From contig JAUSTR010000001.1 in NCBI GenBank assembly GCA_030812955.1, positions 620,001 to 684,000 on the forward strand: a stretch of DNA of 64,000 nt, written 5' to 3'. Source of the stretch: Bacillus alveayuensis. GTDB taxonomy: Bacteria; Bacillota; Bacilli; Bacillales; Aeribacillaceae. The position numbers were made by a program, and so were the translations under genes. Below, piece after piece: positions 19,338 to 28,037 of the stretch. Under the pieces are notes generated by a model, which did not search any database, had not been told where the DNA came from, and saw only the letters and a program-made list of their open reading frames with translations. How positions within the stretch are numbered: position 1 is the first letter of the stretch; each line of letters begins with the position of its first letter.

Positions 19338-20036
19338 ATGAAAAAAGAGGAGTTTGTAGCCTATCAAGAGCAAGGTGTATTATCCATTCCGATTGTGCTC
19401 TTACGAAATTATCATAAATTAGGCTTAACAGAACAAGAGTTTACCCTTATTTTATTAGTTCATTCTTATATGCAAAATGGAAATTATTTCCCGACACCAA
19501 TGGAGCTCTCGGAACATATGTCTATTTCTTCCTCTACATGTGCTAATTTGTTGCGTCATTTGATTCAACGAGGTTTTCTTTACATTGAGGAATTTGAACA
19601 AAATTCTATTATGTATGAAAAGTACTCATTAGCGCCATTATGGGAAAAGCTATATCAATTGCTGCAAACATCAAAAAAACAAGAGGACTCAAAAGTGGAC
19701 GAGAAAAATTTGTACACAATATTTGAGCAAGAGTTTGGTCGTCCATTATCTCCATTTGAATGTGAAACATTATCGATTTGGCTTGATCAAGACCATCATG
19801 ATCCAGATATTATTATGGCAGCATTACGTGAAGCAGTGTTATCAGGAAAGTTGAATTTCCGCTATATTGATCGTATTTTATTTGAATGGAAGAAAAACGG
19901 GATTCAAACAATTGATCAAGCGCGCAAACATGCTAAGCGTTTTCGCAGCTCCCAAAAAAGAACAAATGTTGAAAAAACGAATAAAGAATACAAGCGAATT
20001 GTTCCTTTTTATAATTGGCTAGATGGAGAGTCATAA
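19338..20036 (+). CDS. dnaD: Primosomal replication initiation protein DnaD
   Basis: About 232 residues: an N-terminal winged-helix DDBH1 domain, then the DDBH2 domain (residues about 130-200), whose YxxxI motif reads FRYIDRILFEW. It works with DnaA, DnaB and DnaI in helicase loading. The start is the ATG nine bases after GAGG; a GTG closer to that site is unlikely. A TATACT with extended TG lies at 19311-19319. Followed by nth, as usual. Confidence 0.93.
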   Translation: MKKEEFVAYQEQGVLSIPIVLLRNYHKLGLTEQEFTLILLVHSYMQNGNYFPTPMELSEHMSISSSTCANLLRHLIQRGFLYIEEFEQNSIMYEKYSLAPLWEKLYQLLQTSKKQEDSKVDEKNLYTIFEQEFGRPLSPFECETLSIWLDQDHHDPDIIMAALREAVLSGKLNFRYIDRILFEWKKNGIQTIDQARKHAKRFRSSQKRTNVEKTNKEYKRIVPFYNWLDGES

Positions 20037-20050
20037 CTCTCCATTTCGTT
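20023..20050 (+). terminator. Hairpin overlapping the dnaD stop
   Basis: ATGGAGAGT / ACTCTCCAT, a perfect 9-bp stem whose 4-base loop holds most of the dnaD stop codon. A T-rich tail follows. Confidence 0.65.
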
Positions 20051-20195
20051 TGTTTAAAGAGATGGTCATAGCGAACAAAGCCCTTGACATTTGTGCGACT
20101 ATCGACATTTGTTCGGTTCACGTCATCGCAAGTGTATCGCTTGCCTGACAGTTGAAAAGCTATAAAAGAAAGCAACAATCTTCTAGAAAAGAGCT
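20051..20195 (+). mobile_element. Decayed MITE copy between dnaD and nth
   Basis: The right two thirds match the 193-bp family: GCGAACAAAGC, TTGTTCGGTTCACGTC, CGCTTGCCTGACAGTTGAAA and a CAACAATCTTCTAGAAAAGA end. The left end is degraded and no target duplication is seen. It stops about 20 bp before the nth start codon. Confidence 0.75.
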
Positions 20196-20216
20196 TTTTG
20201 GGAAGAGGTGAGGGTA

Positions 20217-20903
20217 ATGTTAACGAAAAAGCAAATTCGCGAATGTTTAGATACGATCGCTGAAATGTTTCCAAATGCTCATTGTGAGCTCGTTCATCGC
20301 AATCCATTTGAGTTATTAATTGCTGTCGTTTTATCCGCCCAATGCACCGATGCATTAGTCAATAAAGTGACGAAGCGTTTATTTGAAAAATATAAAAAGC
20401 CTGAAGACTATTTAGCTGTTTCCCTTGAAGAATTGCAGCAAGATATACGTTCCATTGGTTTATACCGTAATAAAGCAAAAAATATTCAGAAATTATGCCA
20501 AATGTTAATCGATGAATTTAATGGAAAGGTTCCAGATGAACGAGAGCAATTAATGAAACTCCCAGGTGTAGGAAGAAAAACTGCCAATGTCGTTATATCG
20601 GTCGCTTTCGGTAAACCTGCTATTGCGGTTGATACTCATGTTGAACGTGTCAGTAAACGTCTTGGAATATGTCGATATAAAGATTCTGTATTAGAAGTTG
20701 AAAAAACGTTAATGCAAAAAATTCCGAAAGAGGAATGGGGAATTACTCATCATCGCTTAATTTTCTTCGGTCGATATCATTGTAAATCACAGTCACCAAA
20801 ATGTGAGCATTGTCCACTCCTTCATTTATGCCGAGAAGGAAAGAAACGAATGAAAGGAAAGGTGGCAAATGGGAAAAAAGATCAGCGTGAAGCTTCCAAA
20901 TGA
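20217..20903 (+). CDS. nth: Endonuclease III
   Basis: 228 residues. The helix-hairpin-helix LPGVGRKTANVV carries the catalytic Lys, followed by the catalytic Asp in VDTHVERV. The 4Fe-4S ligands are Cys-X6-Cys-X2-Cys-X5-Cys (CKSQSPKCEHCPLLHLC). It removes oxidised pyrimidines and cuts abasic sites. ATG 20217 is chosen because GAGGTGAGGG precedes it. The C-terminus is about ten residues longer than in many homologues and overlaps ypoC. Confidence 0.95.
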   Translation: MLTKKQIRECLDTIAEMFPNAHCELVHRNPFELLIAVVLSAQCTDALVNKVTKRLFEKYKKPEDYLAVSLEELQQDIRSIGLYRNKAKNIQKLCQMLIDEFNGKVPDEREQLMKLPGVGRKTANVVISVAFGKPAIAVDTHVERVSKRLGICRYKDSVLEVEKTLMQKIPKEEWGITHHRLIFFGRYHCKSQSPKCEHCPLLHLCREGKKRMKGKVANGKKDQREASK

Positions 20904-21417
20904 TTTCCGTAATTCTCTTTTTTTTGAAGGATTATCAGAAATTACTGTTACAATACATGATGATTTGGAAGAAAATTTAGCACAATCACCATTTATTTAT
21001 GATCTTTGCGATCGAAACGAAATCAAGCTTCCTATGAAGCCGTGGAACAATTGGAAAACGTCCATTCCTTATTTATTAAAATATTGGAAAAAACTTGATC
21101 AAAGTATTCAAGAGTCGTTTCAAAACCGTAAAGGGAAAGCTGATCGACATAAGATGTTGCAAAGCCTTTCTTTCTATATGTTATTTATTCATTGGTTAAA
21201 CAACCAACCCGTGCAAACATTAAGTTTTCAACCGCTTTCACAATTCAATTATAAACCGGTAAATGTAGAAGAAAGACTAAAATTTATCATGAAAAAGCCT
21301 GAACAATACCACTCCTTTATTCAATTGCAACAGTTATTTCATGAAACGGAAAAACTGTTCCATAAACGAAAAGCACTTGACAAGCTAAAAAAAATAGCGA
21401 TGACCAATGATTGGTGA
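20869..21417 (+). CDS. ypoC: YpoC family protein
   Basis: 182 residues, helical, soluble, starting inside nth. The position dnaD-nth-ypoC-ponA is that of B. subtilis YpoC. The MKPWNNWKTSIPYLLKYWK segment with its tryptophans is characteristic. No catalytic motif can be seen and no function is known. It converges on ponA over a shared terminator. Confidence 0.85.
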   Translation: MGKKISVKLPNDFRNSLFFEGLSEITVTIHDDLEENLAQSPFIYDLCDRNEIKLPMKPWNNWKTSIPYLLKYWKKLDQSIQESFQNRKGKADRHKMLQSLSFYMLFIHWLNNQPVQTLSFQPLSQFNYKPVNVEERLKFIMKKPEQYHSFIQLQQLFHETEKLFHKRKALDKLKKIAMTNDW

Positions 21418-21428
21418 TCGCTATTTTT
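21391..21428. terminator. Bidirectional terminator between ypoC and ponA
   Basis: AAAATAGCGAT / ATCGCTATTTTT with an internal ACCA / TGGT pair, between convergent genes. Confidence 0.8.
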
Positions 21429-21436
21429 ATGAAACA

Positions 21437-24013
21437 TTATTCACTTTGTTGCGGTGCTTGTTGCTGCGTTTCTATATTGGAGGTATTGGATTCGTTTTCT
21501 ATAGGACTATCTGGTTTATTTTTATTGTTTTCGCTATTATTATTTCCTGATTCATCCTGTTTTTTCTCTTTTTCCTTTGTATTACTATTTTGGCTTTCAT
21601 TTTGTGTTTGATCATTGTTTTCTGGAGGTAATAGCTCCTTTAATTCCTTCTCAATTTCTTCATCAATATGTTCTTCCATAATCGGGATTTCAATCAAAGC
21701 AGCAGCAGGATCACTTCGATTTCCTTCCCTAATGGCTATGATTTGGAATTTATAAACATTTCCTGGCTCTACATTTGAAACGGTATAAACCATTTCTTTC
21801 GTTGTTGTTGCTACTTTGTAGTTATTATCGTTTATTGCTAATCGAACTTCAAAAGAGACATCATCTAGGAATTCCTCACCATATAGCCATTTTACTGTAA
21901 CAGCTTGGGCTCTCTCATCATAACTAACCTGCAGATCGGAAGGTTTATCTACTTGTTGATATTTATTTGATACTTTCGTCGGTTCTTTTCCTTTTACGAA
22001 ATATTCATACGTAATCATATCTTTCGGTGTAAATTCACTAGCGAGCTTTGCTGGATTTGTTCCTTTTTCGATGGCAAGCTTTACAACACTGTTCGGTTGT
22101 TTAAAATCTGAACGATCTCCTTTTGAGACGTGTTTAATGACTTCTCGGAAAATGTCTTTAGCTAAACGTTGGTCGATTCGATCTAGGTGCATTTTTTCAT
22201 CATTTTTCTCAAAACCGGTCCATACAGCAGCCGTATATTTTGGGGTATAACCGACAAACCAGCTATCTTTTGCTCCACCTTTCGGCACGTTATATTTTTG
22301 TTTTTCCTCAGGAGTAAAGTTAGTTGTACCTGTTTTACCAGCTATATGAAGTCCAGCTACATTTGCCCGCGTACCAGTGCCATATTGAACGACTGATTTC
22401 ATCATATCTGTAATCATAAACGCTGTATAGTCACTCATGGCTTCTACCGGCTCTGGGGATAATTCAATAACGGTACCATCTGCTAATTCTACTTTTTTAA
22501 CAGCGTGTGGTTTAATATATATTCCATTATTTCCAAAAGCACTGAATGCACCAGCCATTTGAAGCGGAGAAACACCTTCTTTAAATCCGCCGATCGCATA
22601 GGCTTCACTAATTTCATCAAGTTTTATACCTAATCCTTCGGCAAACTCCTTTGCGCGATCAAGGCCAACTTCTTGCAATGCTTTTAATGCTGGAATGTTT
22701 CTTGAGTCCGCCAATGCTTGACGAATGGACATCCAACCTTTGTATCGGTTGTCGTAGTTATTAATAGGTGTTCCATTAGAATAGGTATATGGAGCATCTT
22801 CGATTTGATGATATGTTGACCATTTTAAATATTCAATGGCTGGACCATAGTCTAATATAGGTTTTATCGTCGAACCTGGTTGACGCTTAGTATCAACGGC
22901 ATAGTTAAATCCTCCAATTGGCTGATTTCGGCCGCCGCCAATAGCACGAATTTCTCCTGTTTCTGTATCTAATAGCGCGACTCCTGCTTGAAGATGCTCA
23001 TTTCGGAAATTTAGTTGATCACCATTTAATAAATTTTCGATATAGCTTTGTGCATCAGGATCTAACGTTGAGTATATTTTTAACCCTGCAGCACTAGGGT
23101 CAATATCAAGATGTTCGCGTATTTCTTCAATGACTTGTTCAATAAAGGCATAATATTGATTAGATTTTTCTGTCGGATTTACTAATGATGCAGTAACCGA
23201 TTTTTGCTTCGCTTGATCAGCTTCTTCTTTTGATATAAATCCATGCTTTTCCATAAGCATTAACACAACATTGCGGCGTTTTTCGGCTGCTTCTGGATTT
23301 TCTCTTGGGTTATAACCATGCGGATTTTTCACCATTCCGGCTAGCATGGCCACTTCGTCTAATGATAATTCGTCTAATGTTTTGCCATAAAAGGCTTCCG
23401 CAGCGCGAGCAACCCCGTAATAGTTGCCTGGATAGTAAACACGATTTAAATACATTTCCAAAATCTGGTCTTTGGAATACTTTTGTTCGACTTGCAAAGC
23501 AAGCCATGCTTCTTGAACTTTACGTTGAATTGTTTTTTCAGGTGATAAAAAAGAAAGTTTTACAAGCTGCTGAGTAATGGTGCTTGCTCCTTCAGCTCCA
23601 AATCCTTCTTGAATGTTTGCAATCACTGCACCACCAAAACGGATGAGATCTATTCCGTTATGCTCGTAAAAGCGTACGTCTTCTGTTGCTATAAAGGCGT
23701 TTTTGACTTGGTCTGGAATATCGTCTATTTTAACATACGTTGTTTTTTCCGTTCCGATTTCATATATTTGATTACCGTACATATCATAAACTTTTGATGA
23801 AAGTTGGCCTTTTAATTGGTTTTCGTTGAGTGGAGGTGCACCTGCAATATAGTAGGCTAAAGTAGCAGCACCTGCAATCATGCCAACAATGCCAATGAAC
23901 AAAAAGGCAATCAAAATCTTTTTCAAAAAACTACTTTTCTTTTTTTGTTTCTTTTTCTGTTTTTTTTGCTGTAATCTTCTTCGTTCTTCCCTTGATTTAT
24001 ATTGCTCACTCAT
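21437..24013 (-). CDS. ponA: Penicillin-binding protein 1A/1B (class A PBP)
   Basis: About 858 residues: a basic cytoplasmic N-terminus, a membrane anchor (about 33-55), a GT51 transglycosylase (ATEDVRFYEHNGID, GASTITQQLVKL) and a transpeptidase with SxxK in QPGSTIKP, the SRN motif and KTGT in AGKTGTTNF. A fibronectin III-like domain and a low-complexity Asn/Gln/Glu tail end the protein. It polymerises and cross-links peptidoglycan. The start MSEQ matches B. subtilis; an upstream ATG adds six residues. It forms the ponA-recU pair and its activity is linked to GpsB. Confidence 0.96.
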   Translation of the reverse strand: MSEQYKSREERRRLQQKKQKKKQKKKSSFLKKILIAFLFIGIVGMIAGAATLAYYIAGAPPLNENQLKGQLSSKVYDMYGNQIYEIGTEKTTYVKIDDIPDQVKNAFIATEDVRFYEHNGIDLIRFGGAVIANIQEGFGAEGASTITQQLVKLSFLSPEKTIQRKVQEAWLALQVEQKYSKDQILEMYLNRVYYPGNYYGVARAAEAFYGKTLDELSLDEVAMLAGMVKNPHGYNPRENPEAAEKRRNVVLMLMEKHGFISKEEADQAKQKSVTASLVNPTEKSNQYYAFIEQVIEEIREHLDIDPSAAGLKIYSTLDPDAQSYIENLLNGDQLNFRNEHLQAGVALLDTETGEIRAIGGGRNQPIGGFNYAVDTKRQPGSTIKPILDYGPAIEYLKWSTYHQIEDAPYTYSNGTPINNYDNRYKGWMSIRQALADSRNIPALKALQEVGLDRAKEFAEGLGIKLDEISEAYAIGGFKEGVSPLQMAGAFSAFGNNGIYIKPHAVKKVELADGTVIELSPEPVEAMSDYTAFMITDMMKSVVQYGTGTRANVAGLHIAGKTGTTNFTPEEKQKYNVPKGGAKDSWFVGYTPKYTAAVWTGFEKNDEKMHLDRIDQRLAKDIFREVIKHVSKGDRSDFKQPNSVVKLAIEKGTNPAKLASEFTPKDMITYEYFVKGKEPTKVSNKYQQVDKPSDLQVSYDERAQAVTVKWLYGEEFLDDVSFEVRLAINDNNYKVATTTKEMVYTVSNVEPGNVYKFQIIAIREGNRSDPAAALIEIPIMEEHIDEEIEKELKELLPPENNDQTQNESQNSNTKEKEKKQDESGNNNSENNKNKPDSPIENESNTSNIETQQQAPQQSE

Positions 24014-24052
24014 GTCATTCCAACCTTTCATTAATATGAAAAGGAATCGAAC

Positions 24053-24652
24053 TTAAAAATATAGATGTTCTATTACCTTAATATAATCAATTCTCGGCTG
24101 GTAGCCAAGAGGAATTTTATATCCATATGTTTCGATTTCCGCTTTTGAAATTGATTTTCTTCCGCCATTTTGTTTTCTAGCCCAAAAGTGCAGCAATTTT
24201 TCAGCTTCCAGAAAGTATATTTCATTAGCATTTGCAAAACGTATAATTAGAAAGCAAATGCCATTTTGTTTTAAGACGGCTTCCATATGTTTGACTTGAT
24301 GTTCATGAATATTTTGCAATGGAAAAGAAGTAGTGCTCCGCGTTTCTTTTGCTTCAAAATCAATATATTTACCATTATATACTCCATTATAATCTGTAGT
24401 TGACGCTTGTTTAAAATAAGCTTCCTTTATGACAGCAGCACTTCGCTTTGGGTAGTCGACAGATACGATTTGTACTGGAGTCGGTTTTTTATGAATGACA
24501 GCAATACCTTTGTCTCGATAATATTGATTCGTTTCATTAAGGTCTTCTTCTAGGGTCATACCACGATTACTATATTGTACTTGCTTTGGTCTATTCCAAG
24601 TATGCTCAACTTTTGGTTTATAAACTTTTCCGTTTGGATATTTAAAATTCAA
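24053..24652 (-). CDS. recU: Holliday junction resolvase RecU
   Basis: 199 residues. The N-terminal region with [12 protein letters not shown] is typical. Catalytic residues sit in [20 protein letters not shown] (Asp, Glu, Lys). It resolves Holliday junctions and modulates RecA. It lies immediately upstream of ponA, with which it is co-transcribed in Bacillus. The ATG follows GGAGGGAATATGG. Confidence 0.95.
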   Translation of the reverse strand: MNFKYPNGKVYKPKVEHTWNRPKQVQYSNRGMTLEEDLNETNQYYRDKGIAVIHKKPTPVQIVSVDYPKRSAAVIKEAYFKQASTTDYNGVYNGKYIDFEAKETRSTTSFPLQNIHEHQVKHMEAVLKQNGICFLIIRFANANEIYFLEAEKLLHFWARKQNGGRKSISKAEIETYGYKIPLGYQPRIDYIKVIEHLYF

Positions 24653-24745
24653 CCATATTCCCTCCTTTACAGAAGAACCAATTATATCATAACAGAAATT
24701 TCGTAGAAGTATGACATGTTTATAGGTTGGGAGGTTTTTTCATTG

Positions 24746-25690
24746 ATGAAAAACAAAATCATCGAACAAATTGAAAAAAGGACGAAAAAAGGGAATATCG
24801 ATAATATTTCGCGTACAGAAAGTTATGCGAATTTTTATGAAAGACATAAAGAAATTAAATGGGCTTTTTTAGCAAGTATGGTGTCAAGAAATGCAGGGTG
24901 GTGTATGACTGACTTAGCTGGTCCTTGGTATCAAAAAGCCATATCAGCCGAAATGAGGCAATGGCTTTTTTTAACTTATGAAAAGGCTAATTGGCTCATT
25001 TTTTCTGATGCCTATCCCCAATTATTGATGTATGAATATTCAAAGAAATATAATCAATCGTTTTTTCCTTTATTACATTATTTCAATGTCTCATCCTTTA
25101 TGATTCAAGAATGGGAACGGTATTTGGCAGAAAAAAATGACGATAGGCTTTTATGCGCTCTCATTATAAATGAGCAGCATATCATTCAAAAGCCAGTCAT
25201 TGAGCAGAAAGATTTTGTAAAAAACGTTTTCCATAGTTTTTTATATATGTTCCAAGATTTTTTTCATTTTAGCACCGTTATTTTTCCAACATTAGATGGT
25301 AAATTATACGGTTGTTCTATTTATCATTTTAGAAATGTAACGAAAAGGATCCATTTTGGGAGATGTTTAGCCGCACTTTTATTTCATCCCCTTTATTATG
25401 AAAAATTTCGATTGTTTTCAACATTTGTTCCGCATACAGGCTCGAGATTTGATTATGAAAAATTTTTACATACATGCTTGGAGAGAGAAACTCCTTTTTT
25501 GCGGTCGACATATCCGATCGTGACGCATGATATGGACGATCCAAAAGTAGAATGGTTTCATGGTCAGCCGTTGAAAAAATTTTTTCGTTCTTTTCAAATT
25601 CCGAAAAAAATCGAAGTGACGGAATGGTATTTAAAAAAGCAAAAACAACTGCGTCTATGGTGTATGCTTCAAGAGTATTTAAAACAATAA
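24746..25690 (+). CDS. yppC: YppC, DUF2515 family protein
   Basis: About 314 residues, rich in aromatic residues, with the conserved SMVSRNAGWCMTDL segment. It diverges from recU, as YppC does in B. subtilis. No catalytic motif is recognised. The start is ATG 24746 or the TTG just before it; GGGAGG is well spaced for either. A terminator (AAGCTTGTC / GACAAGCTT) follows. Confidence 0.8.
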   Translation: MKNKIIEQIEKRTKKGNIDNISRTESYANFYERHKEIKWAFLASMVSRNAGWCMTDLAGPWYQKAISAEMRQWLFLTYEKANWLIFSDAYPQLLMYEYSKKYNQSFFPLLHYFNVSSFMIQEWERYLAEKNDDRLLCALIINEQHIIQKPVIEQKDFVKNVFHSFLYMFQDFFHFSTVIFPTLDGKLYGCSIYHFRNVTKRIHFGRCLAALLFHPLYYEKFRLFSTFVPHTGSRFDYEKFLHTCLERETPFLRSTYPIVTHDMDDPKVEWFHGQPLKKFFRSFQIPKKIEVTEWYLKKQKQLRLWCMLQEYLKQ

Positions 25691-25694
25691 TAAG

Positions 25695-25725
25695 AAGCTT
25701 GTCAACGTCTTCGACAAGCTTGTTG
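25695..25725 (+). terminator. Terminator of yppC
   Basis: Perfect 9-bp stem AAGCTTGTC / GACAAGCTT followed by TGTTGTTTT. Confidence 0.8.
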
Positions 25726-25739
25726 TTTTACGAATTGAT

Positions 25740-25841
25740 TTAGGTTGATGGGCGATTTGACCCTTCTAGCTTTTTGTTTCCATATCCTCTCATTTTCTCT
25801 TCTTTATGTTTATTTACTTTTTGTGATTGGCTTTTTTTCAT
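25740..25841 (-). CDS. sspM: Small acid-soluble spore protein M
   Basis: 33 residues, basic, ending KKLEGSNRPST, which matches the C-terminus of B. subtilis SspM (KKLGGPNRPST). AGGAGG lies ten bases before the ATG. It is a minor forespore-specific protein. The location in the yppC-yppG region also fits. The gene is too short for usual gene callers. Confidence 0.82.
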   Translation of the reverse strand: MKKSQSQKVNKHKEEKMRGYGNKKLEGSNRPST

Positions 25842-26086
25842 AACATGTTCACCTCCTAACTATATGATTTGATAAATGATATTTTTCCATTCGAACCATT
25901 GCTTGATAAATTTATGGCACGTTGGCAGAAATGAAGTGAAATGGACATCATGGCCCAGTTTACGTACAAAGTGAAAGGTTATCTTTCAAAAAAAGGCTTT
26001 CTTTGCCGAAATAAGACTAGTTTTGTCATGTGTGAAGGAATTGCCAAAAGGTACAAGAATACTAAACAAAAAGGAGGTTATGTATA

Positions 26087-26347
26087 ATGAATTCGTTGAT
26101 TACGAAAAAAGAGGCGATCAAAAAGCTTGAGGAGCTTGAAAAAAAGCTTGAAGAATTAGAACACTTAATATATCAAAAGGGAAGTGCAAAAATGGAGCAG
26201 CAATATGAAGTGATCATAGACCGCATTGAGAAATATGAGGAAACAATGAGCGAAATGAAGGTCTGTGTAAAAGAAGTTCCATTAAAACCGCCAGCTAAAA
26301 AGGATATGACATCTTCCAAAAAAGTATCTTTTCATCCAAGCTACTAA
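26087..26347 (+). CDS. Small coiled-coil protein
   Basis: 86 residues. Residues 8-60 form a highly charged coiled coil with repeated KLEELEKKLEEL; the tail is short and proline/lysine-rich. A strong AAGGAGG site precedes the ATG, so it is translated. I do not recognise the family; YppD occupies about this place in B. subtilis, but I cannot match it by eye. The 245 bp before it hold no clear gene. Confidence 0.65.
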   Translation: MNSLITKKEAIKKLEELEKKLEELEHLIYQKGSAKMEQQYEVIIDRIEKYEETMSEMKVCVKEVPLKPPAKKDMTSSKKVSFHPSY

Positions 26348-26418
26348 AAAATCCATTCCTTTTTATGATTTTTCATCTGCATGTTCCTGTGGTATGATAC
26401 ATGTCGAGGTGACAAGAA

Positions 26419-26799
26419 TTGAAGTACAAGCAGCTTTTAGCAATGACTTCTCAATTGCTAAAAATAGTATGTGAAAGTGACAAAAGATTTGCGGAAACAA
26501 AAAAATTGAACAAGGTATATGACTTTTACCATGAAATAAAGCCGTTTTGTGATAAATTACATCACGATATCATTGTGTGGGAAAAGAACGTTTTGAAGTG
26601 GATAGAGGAAAAAAATCCAAAATATATTTTCCCAATGCAAATAAAAAACACCGCTCATCACATTGAACAATTGGCCATTCAATCCTTTTATAGTGAAACG
26701 AGTGTAAAAAGGTTTAAAGATATAAAAGAGTCTGCCGAATATGTATTAAAAAGTGTACTTCAAGCGCTTGAAAAACAAAATGAATATTTGGGAAAATAG
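26419..26799 (+). CDS. yppE: YppE family protein (DUF1798)
   Basis: 126 residues, all-helical, similar in length and pattern to B. subtilis YppE. It starts at TTG, well spaced from GAGGTG. Paired tryptophans (IVWEKNVLKWIEE) and the AHHIEQL segment are typical of the four-helix DUF1798 fold. Function unknown. Position in the yppC-yppG cluster supports the name. Confidence 0.78.
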   Translation: MKYKQLLAMTSQLLKIVCESDKRFAETKKLNKVYDFYHEIKPFCDKLHHDIIVWEKNVLKWIEEKNPKYIFPMQIKNTAHHIEQLAIQSFYSETSVKRFKDIKESAEYVLKSVLQALEKQNEYLGK

Positions 26800-26814
26800 A
26801 GAAATGAAGAACTT

Positions 26815-26848
26815 AAAAAAGCCCGCATTTGATTGTGAAACGGGCCTT
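26815..26848 (-). terminator. Terminator of the minus-strand gene at 26.9 kb
   Basis: GCCCG / CGGGC stem; read on the minus strand it is followed by a T-run. It lies immediately after the small gene whose first codon is ATA, which supports transcription of that gene. Confidence 0.6.
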
Positions 26849-26860
26849 CCGATATGATTT

Positions 26861-27034
26861 CTATTGAGAGTCATCATCGATTTGAATGGATATAGTTTTT
26901 TTTCCATTGCTGCTAGAGGTATCAATTGAAAATTCAACATCTTTTGTATGTTTGCCTTGTACAGGGATACCATGATTTGGCACTTTGGATTTGTGTCCTT
27001 TCTTTTTGTGTTGAAAGCTTTTTCCTCGACCTAT
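26861..27034 (-). CDS. 57-residue basic protein with an apparent ATA start
   Basis: Reading frame for a Lys/His/Gly-rich N-terminus (GRGKSFQHKKKGHKSKVPNH) and an acidic end (IQIDDDSQ). Its upstream region has AAGGAGG six bases before an ATA, and no ATG, GTG or TTG occurs in frame before the conserved-looking Gly-Arg-Gly start. A terminator follows on the same strand. The composition resembles small spore proteins of Bacillus, but I cannot assign a family. ATA initiation is rare, so either this is a true ATA start or a recently damaged ATG. Confidence 0.6.
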   Translation of the reverse strand: MGRGKSFQHKKKGHKSKVPNHGIPVQGKHTKDVEFSIDTSSSNGKKTISIQIDDDSQ

Positions 27035-27113
27035 TGTACTCCTCCTTGTTTATGAAAAAACTTTTGGACAAAATGATCCTTTCTATTTTTTGCATTTCAC
27101 AGCAAATTTATGA

Positions 27114-27322
27114 TAAAAAAAGGCTGTTTTCGTAAACTTTATTGCTTTTCGACTGTCCATGAACAGAACAAAGCACGTGATCGGACAAAATACATTTGTT
27201 CGACCATCGACTTTTGTTCGGTTCACGTCACGCTACACGCGTGATATAGCAAGCGTATCGCTTGCCTGACAGTCGAAAAGCTATATTAAAACAACATTCA
27301 TTGCGAAAAGAGCCTAAAAAAA
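27114..27322 (+). mobile_element. Full-length MITE with 8-bp target duplication
   Basis: The 193-bp element (27122-27314) begins GGCTGTTTTCG and ends GAAAAGAGCC. Both arms carry the inverted sequence CTTTTCGACTGTC. It is flanked by perfect TAAAAAAA repeats (27114-27121 and 27315-27322). No reading frame is present, so it must be mobilised by a transposase from elsewhere. Internal hairpins include AGCAAGCG / CGCTTGC. Confidence 0.9.
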
Positions 27323-27346
27323 GAGCAGAGAGGGTTCTCTCTGCTC
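27320..27346 (-). terminator. Terminator of yppF
   Basis: GAGCAGAGAG / CTCTCTGCTC hairpin; read on the minus strand its T-run is the A-tract that also forms the MITE target duplication. Confidence 0.75.
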
Positions 27347-27348
27347 AT

Positions 27349-27534
27349 TTATACCGCTTCTTCTGGGTTTCGGGCACCTTCTGTTTCAAGTAATTTCACC
27401 AATTGGCGATATTCCGAAATCGTTACTTCATTTGATAGGTATAATTTTTTTACATAGTTTAGCAATTCATGCACAGATGTCGCCTCATATTGTTTTTCCG
27501 TTTTAAATTTCTCCTTTAATGATAAGAAATTCAT
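27349..27534 (-). CDS. yppF: YppF family protein
   Basis: 61 residues: an alpha-helical protein with the pattern LKEKFxxE...VHELLNYVKKLYLSxxxxISEYR, as in B. subtilis YppF. Function unknown. It is preceded on the minus strand by AAAGGGGGATG with normal spacing. Confidence 0.75.
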   Translation of the reverse strand: MNFLSLKEKFKTEKQYEATSVHELLNYVKKLYLSNEVTISEYRQLVKLLETEGARNPEEAV

Positions 27535-27693
27535 AAAACATCCCCCTTTATCCTTTTAATATAATGTTAACATGTTCTTTTAATATCTCAACTTGTCTTA
27601 AAAATTGAAGCTTCCGACAAAATTTGACATATCACCGATTTTATTCGCGTGCATATTTTATAAATAGTCGAGATTCATTTGGAGGGATTGATC

Positions 27694-28017
27694 ATGTTGT
27701 ATCCAAACATACATCACTTCATAAGACAGTATCCGCATTTTAGCCCGATGCAATCTTATCATCAAAGTCCATTTTTAAATCCTTATTCATCACAGCCTTT
27801 TCCACCGATTCACCATCCTTATCCAAGTCCATATCCAAAACCGTTTCCTTATATGAAACCACAGCCATCGGGCATTCAATATTTGATGAATTCATTTAAA
27901 AATAAAGATGGAAATCTAGACTTGAATAAAATGTTTGATACAGCTGGACAAGTGATGAATACGATGAATCAAATGGGCTCTCTATTTAAAGGTATGACAC
28001 AAATGTTTAAAGCATAA
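27694..28017 (+). CDS. yppG: YppG-like protein
   Basis: 107 residues. The N-terminal 65 are rich in Pro, Tyr, His and Ser; the C-terminal part, MNSFKNKDGNLDLNKMFDTA and the following MGSLFKGMTQMFK, is the YppG signature. It is probably a spore-associated protein, going by the family. ATG 27694 is used because GGAGGG precedes it. The next gene follows 20 bp later. Confidence 0.85.
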   Translation: MLYPNIHHFIRQYPHFSPMQSYHQSPFLNPYSSQPFPPIHHPYPSPYPKPFPYMKPQPSGIQYLMNSFKNKDGNLDLNKMFDTAGQVMNTMNQMGSLFKGMTQMFKA

Positions 28018-28037
28018 CTGGGAATGGAGGAGAAAGG

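Noticed and set aside
25945..26086. 46-residue frame upstream of the coiled-coil gene
   Set aside because: It has only a weak ribosome site and runs through the strong ribosome site of the next gene; no recognisable motif.
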